A DNA stretch of 5,265 bases from Alphaproteobacteria bacterium. Lineage in GTDB: Bacteria > Pseudomonadota > Alphaproteobacteria > Rickettsiales > SXRF01. Both the position numbers and the translations under genes were made by a program. Position 1 is the stretch's first letter. Each line of letters begins with the position of its first letter. Below are positions 4,847 through 5,265 of this stretch, in pieces. The stretch covers positions 1-5,265 of the forward strand of contig JAFATP010000079.1 of NCBI GenBank assembly GCA_019243895.1, read 5' to 3'. The notes below the pieces were generated by a model, which worked only from the letters and a program-made list of their open reading frames with translations, ran no database searches and was not told where the DNA came from.

Positions 4847-5265
4847 ATGCACAGTACCCGTCGCCTTACTTACACCACTCTCTTAAGCACGCTTCTGTCG
4901 GCATGCGCTTCCGCCGCATTCGCTGGCCAGATCATTTACTCGGCGCAGAGCACGGATTATGCCAGCATCCAGCAAAGCCCCGGTAACAATGCCAGCATTA
5001 TGCAATCCTACAATACGAACGTGTATCCGCCGGGCGGCAACCAGCCTATTCCCCTCACTCCCGATGATTTCGGCCACGACGGGGCGGTAATCAACGTAAA
5101 CGGCACGGGAAACAATTCAGCAATCTTTCAAGGGGAAGACCGTTACGATGCCGCGGCGATCACCATCGTCGGCAATAACAACGCCGCTTCCATCAGCGAG
5201 CAGAGCGGTTATTTCACATCGGCAGCGGGGATCGGGAACAGCAATAATGATAACATCGTCATCAG
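4847..5265 (+). CDS. Secreted protein with curlin-like repeats (C-terminus beyond the window)
   Basis: The open frame starts at ATG 4847 behind a strong Shine-Dalgarno (GGAGAAGG, 4835-4842) and is still open after 139 codons. Residues 1-26 form a Sec signal peptide, with Arg5-Arg6, a hydrophobic core and AFA|G at 24-27. LSAC at 17-20 also fits a lipobox, so either signal peptidase could act. The mature part is rich in Asn, Ser, Ala, Ile and Gln. It has degenerate curlin-type units of the form A-x-I-x-Q-x-x-G-x-x-N-x-A-x-I-x-Q: YASIQQSPGNNASIMQ (38-53), GAVINVNGTGNNSAIFQ (79-95), AAITIVGNNNAASISEQ (103-119) and the start of another (SAAGIGNSNNDNIVI, 125-139). A Pro/Gly-rich insert (about 58-78) separates units 1 and 2. 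Curlin repeats build beta-solenoid amyloid fibres such as CsgA/CsgB curli. Whether this is a major subunit, a nucleator or a surface adhesin cannot be told from this half. Confidence 0.8.
   Translation, partial: MHSTRRLTYTTLLSTLLSACASAAFAGQIIYSAQSTDYASIQQSPGNNASIMQSYNTNVYPPGGNQPIPLTPDDFGHDGAVINVNGTGNNSAIFQGEDRYDAAAITIVGNNNAASISEQSGYFTSAAGIGNSNNDNIVI

Noticed and set aside
4883..5077. Minus-strand 64-codon frame inside the curlin-like gene
   Set aside because: The plus-strand frame has a strong Shine-Dalgarno, signal peptide and repeats; this is its complement.

Overview
The window looks like a chromosomal segment of an alphaproteobacterium. The evidence is a two-subunit (GlyQ + GlyS) glycyl-tRNA synthetase followed directly by pyruvate phosphate dikinase, a CCA-encoding tRNA-Thr(GGT) of alphaproteobacterial type, a serine-recombinase tail typical of that class, and GC-rich coding sequence. 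I cannot place it to genus.

Minus-strand block (1-3996). Read in the direction of transcription, there are two small unrecognised genes (51 and 96 codons), then glyQ, panD, glyS and the first 30 codons of ppdK. glyQ has its own promoter-like sequence that would give an almost leaderless mRNA. panD (aspartate 1-decarboxylase, the beta-alanine source for pantothenate/CoA) sits between the two synthetase subunit genes, one base after the glyQ stop. Between panD and glyS lies a copy of the dispersed palindromic repeat that begins CGTCATTGCGAG; it abuts the glyS ribosome binding site. The block joins translation (Gly-tRNA), CoA precursor supply and central carbon metabolism (PPDK).

Middle (3997-4328). 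The divergent spacer is dense in inverted repeats and is followed by a plus-strand tRNA-Thr(GGT). A 41-nt stem-loop lies just past the tRNA.

Decayed mobile-element zone (4329-4724). On the minus strand there is a 66-codon remnant of the C-terminus of a large serine recombinase, with no catalytic domain. It overlaps an unrecognised open fragment without a normal start codon. No intact gene is visible here.

Plus-strand right end (4734-5265). An AT-rich intergenic region carries a strong Pho-box-like promoter (two 7-bp TGTCA-type repeats, period 11, then 10 nt to a -10). It drives a secreted protein with curlin-like repeats that runs off the window. The most interesting hypothesis in the window is an amyloid/curli-like surface protein under PhoB (phosphate-starvation) control.
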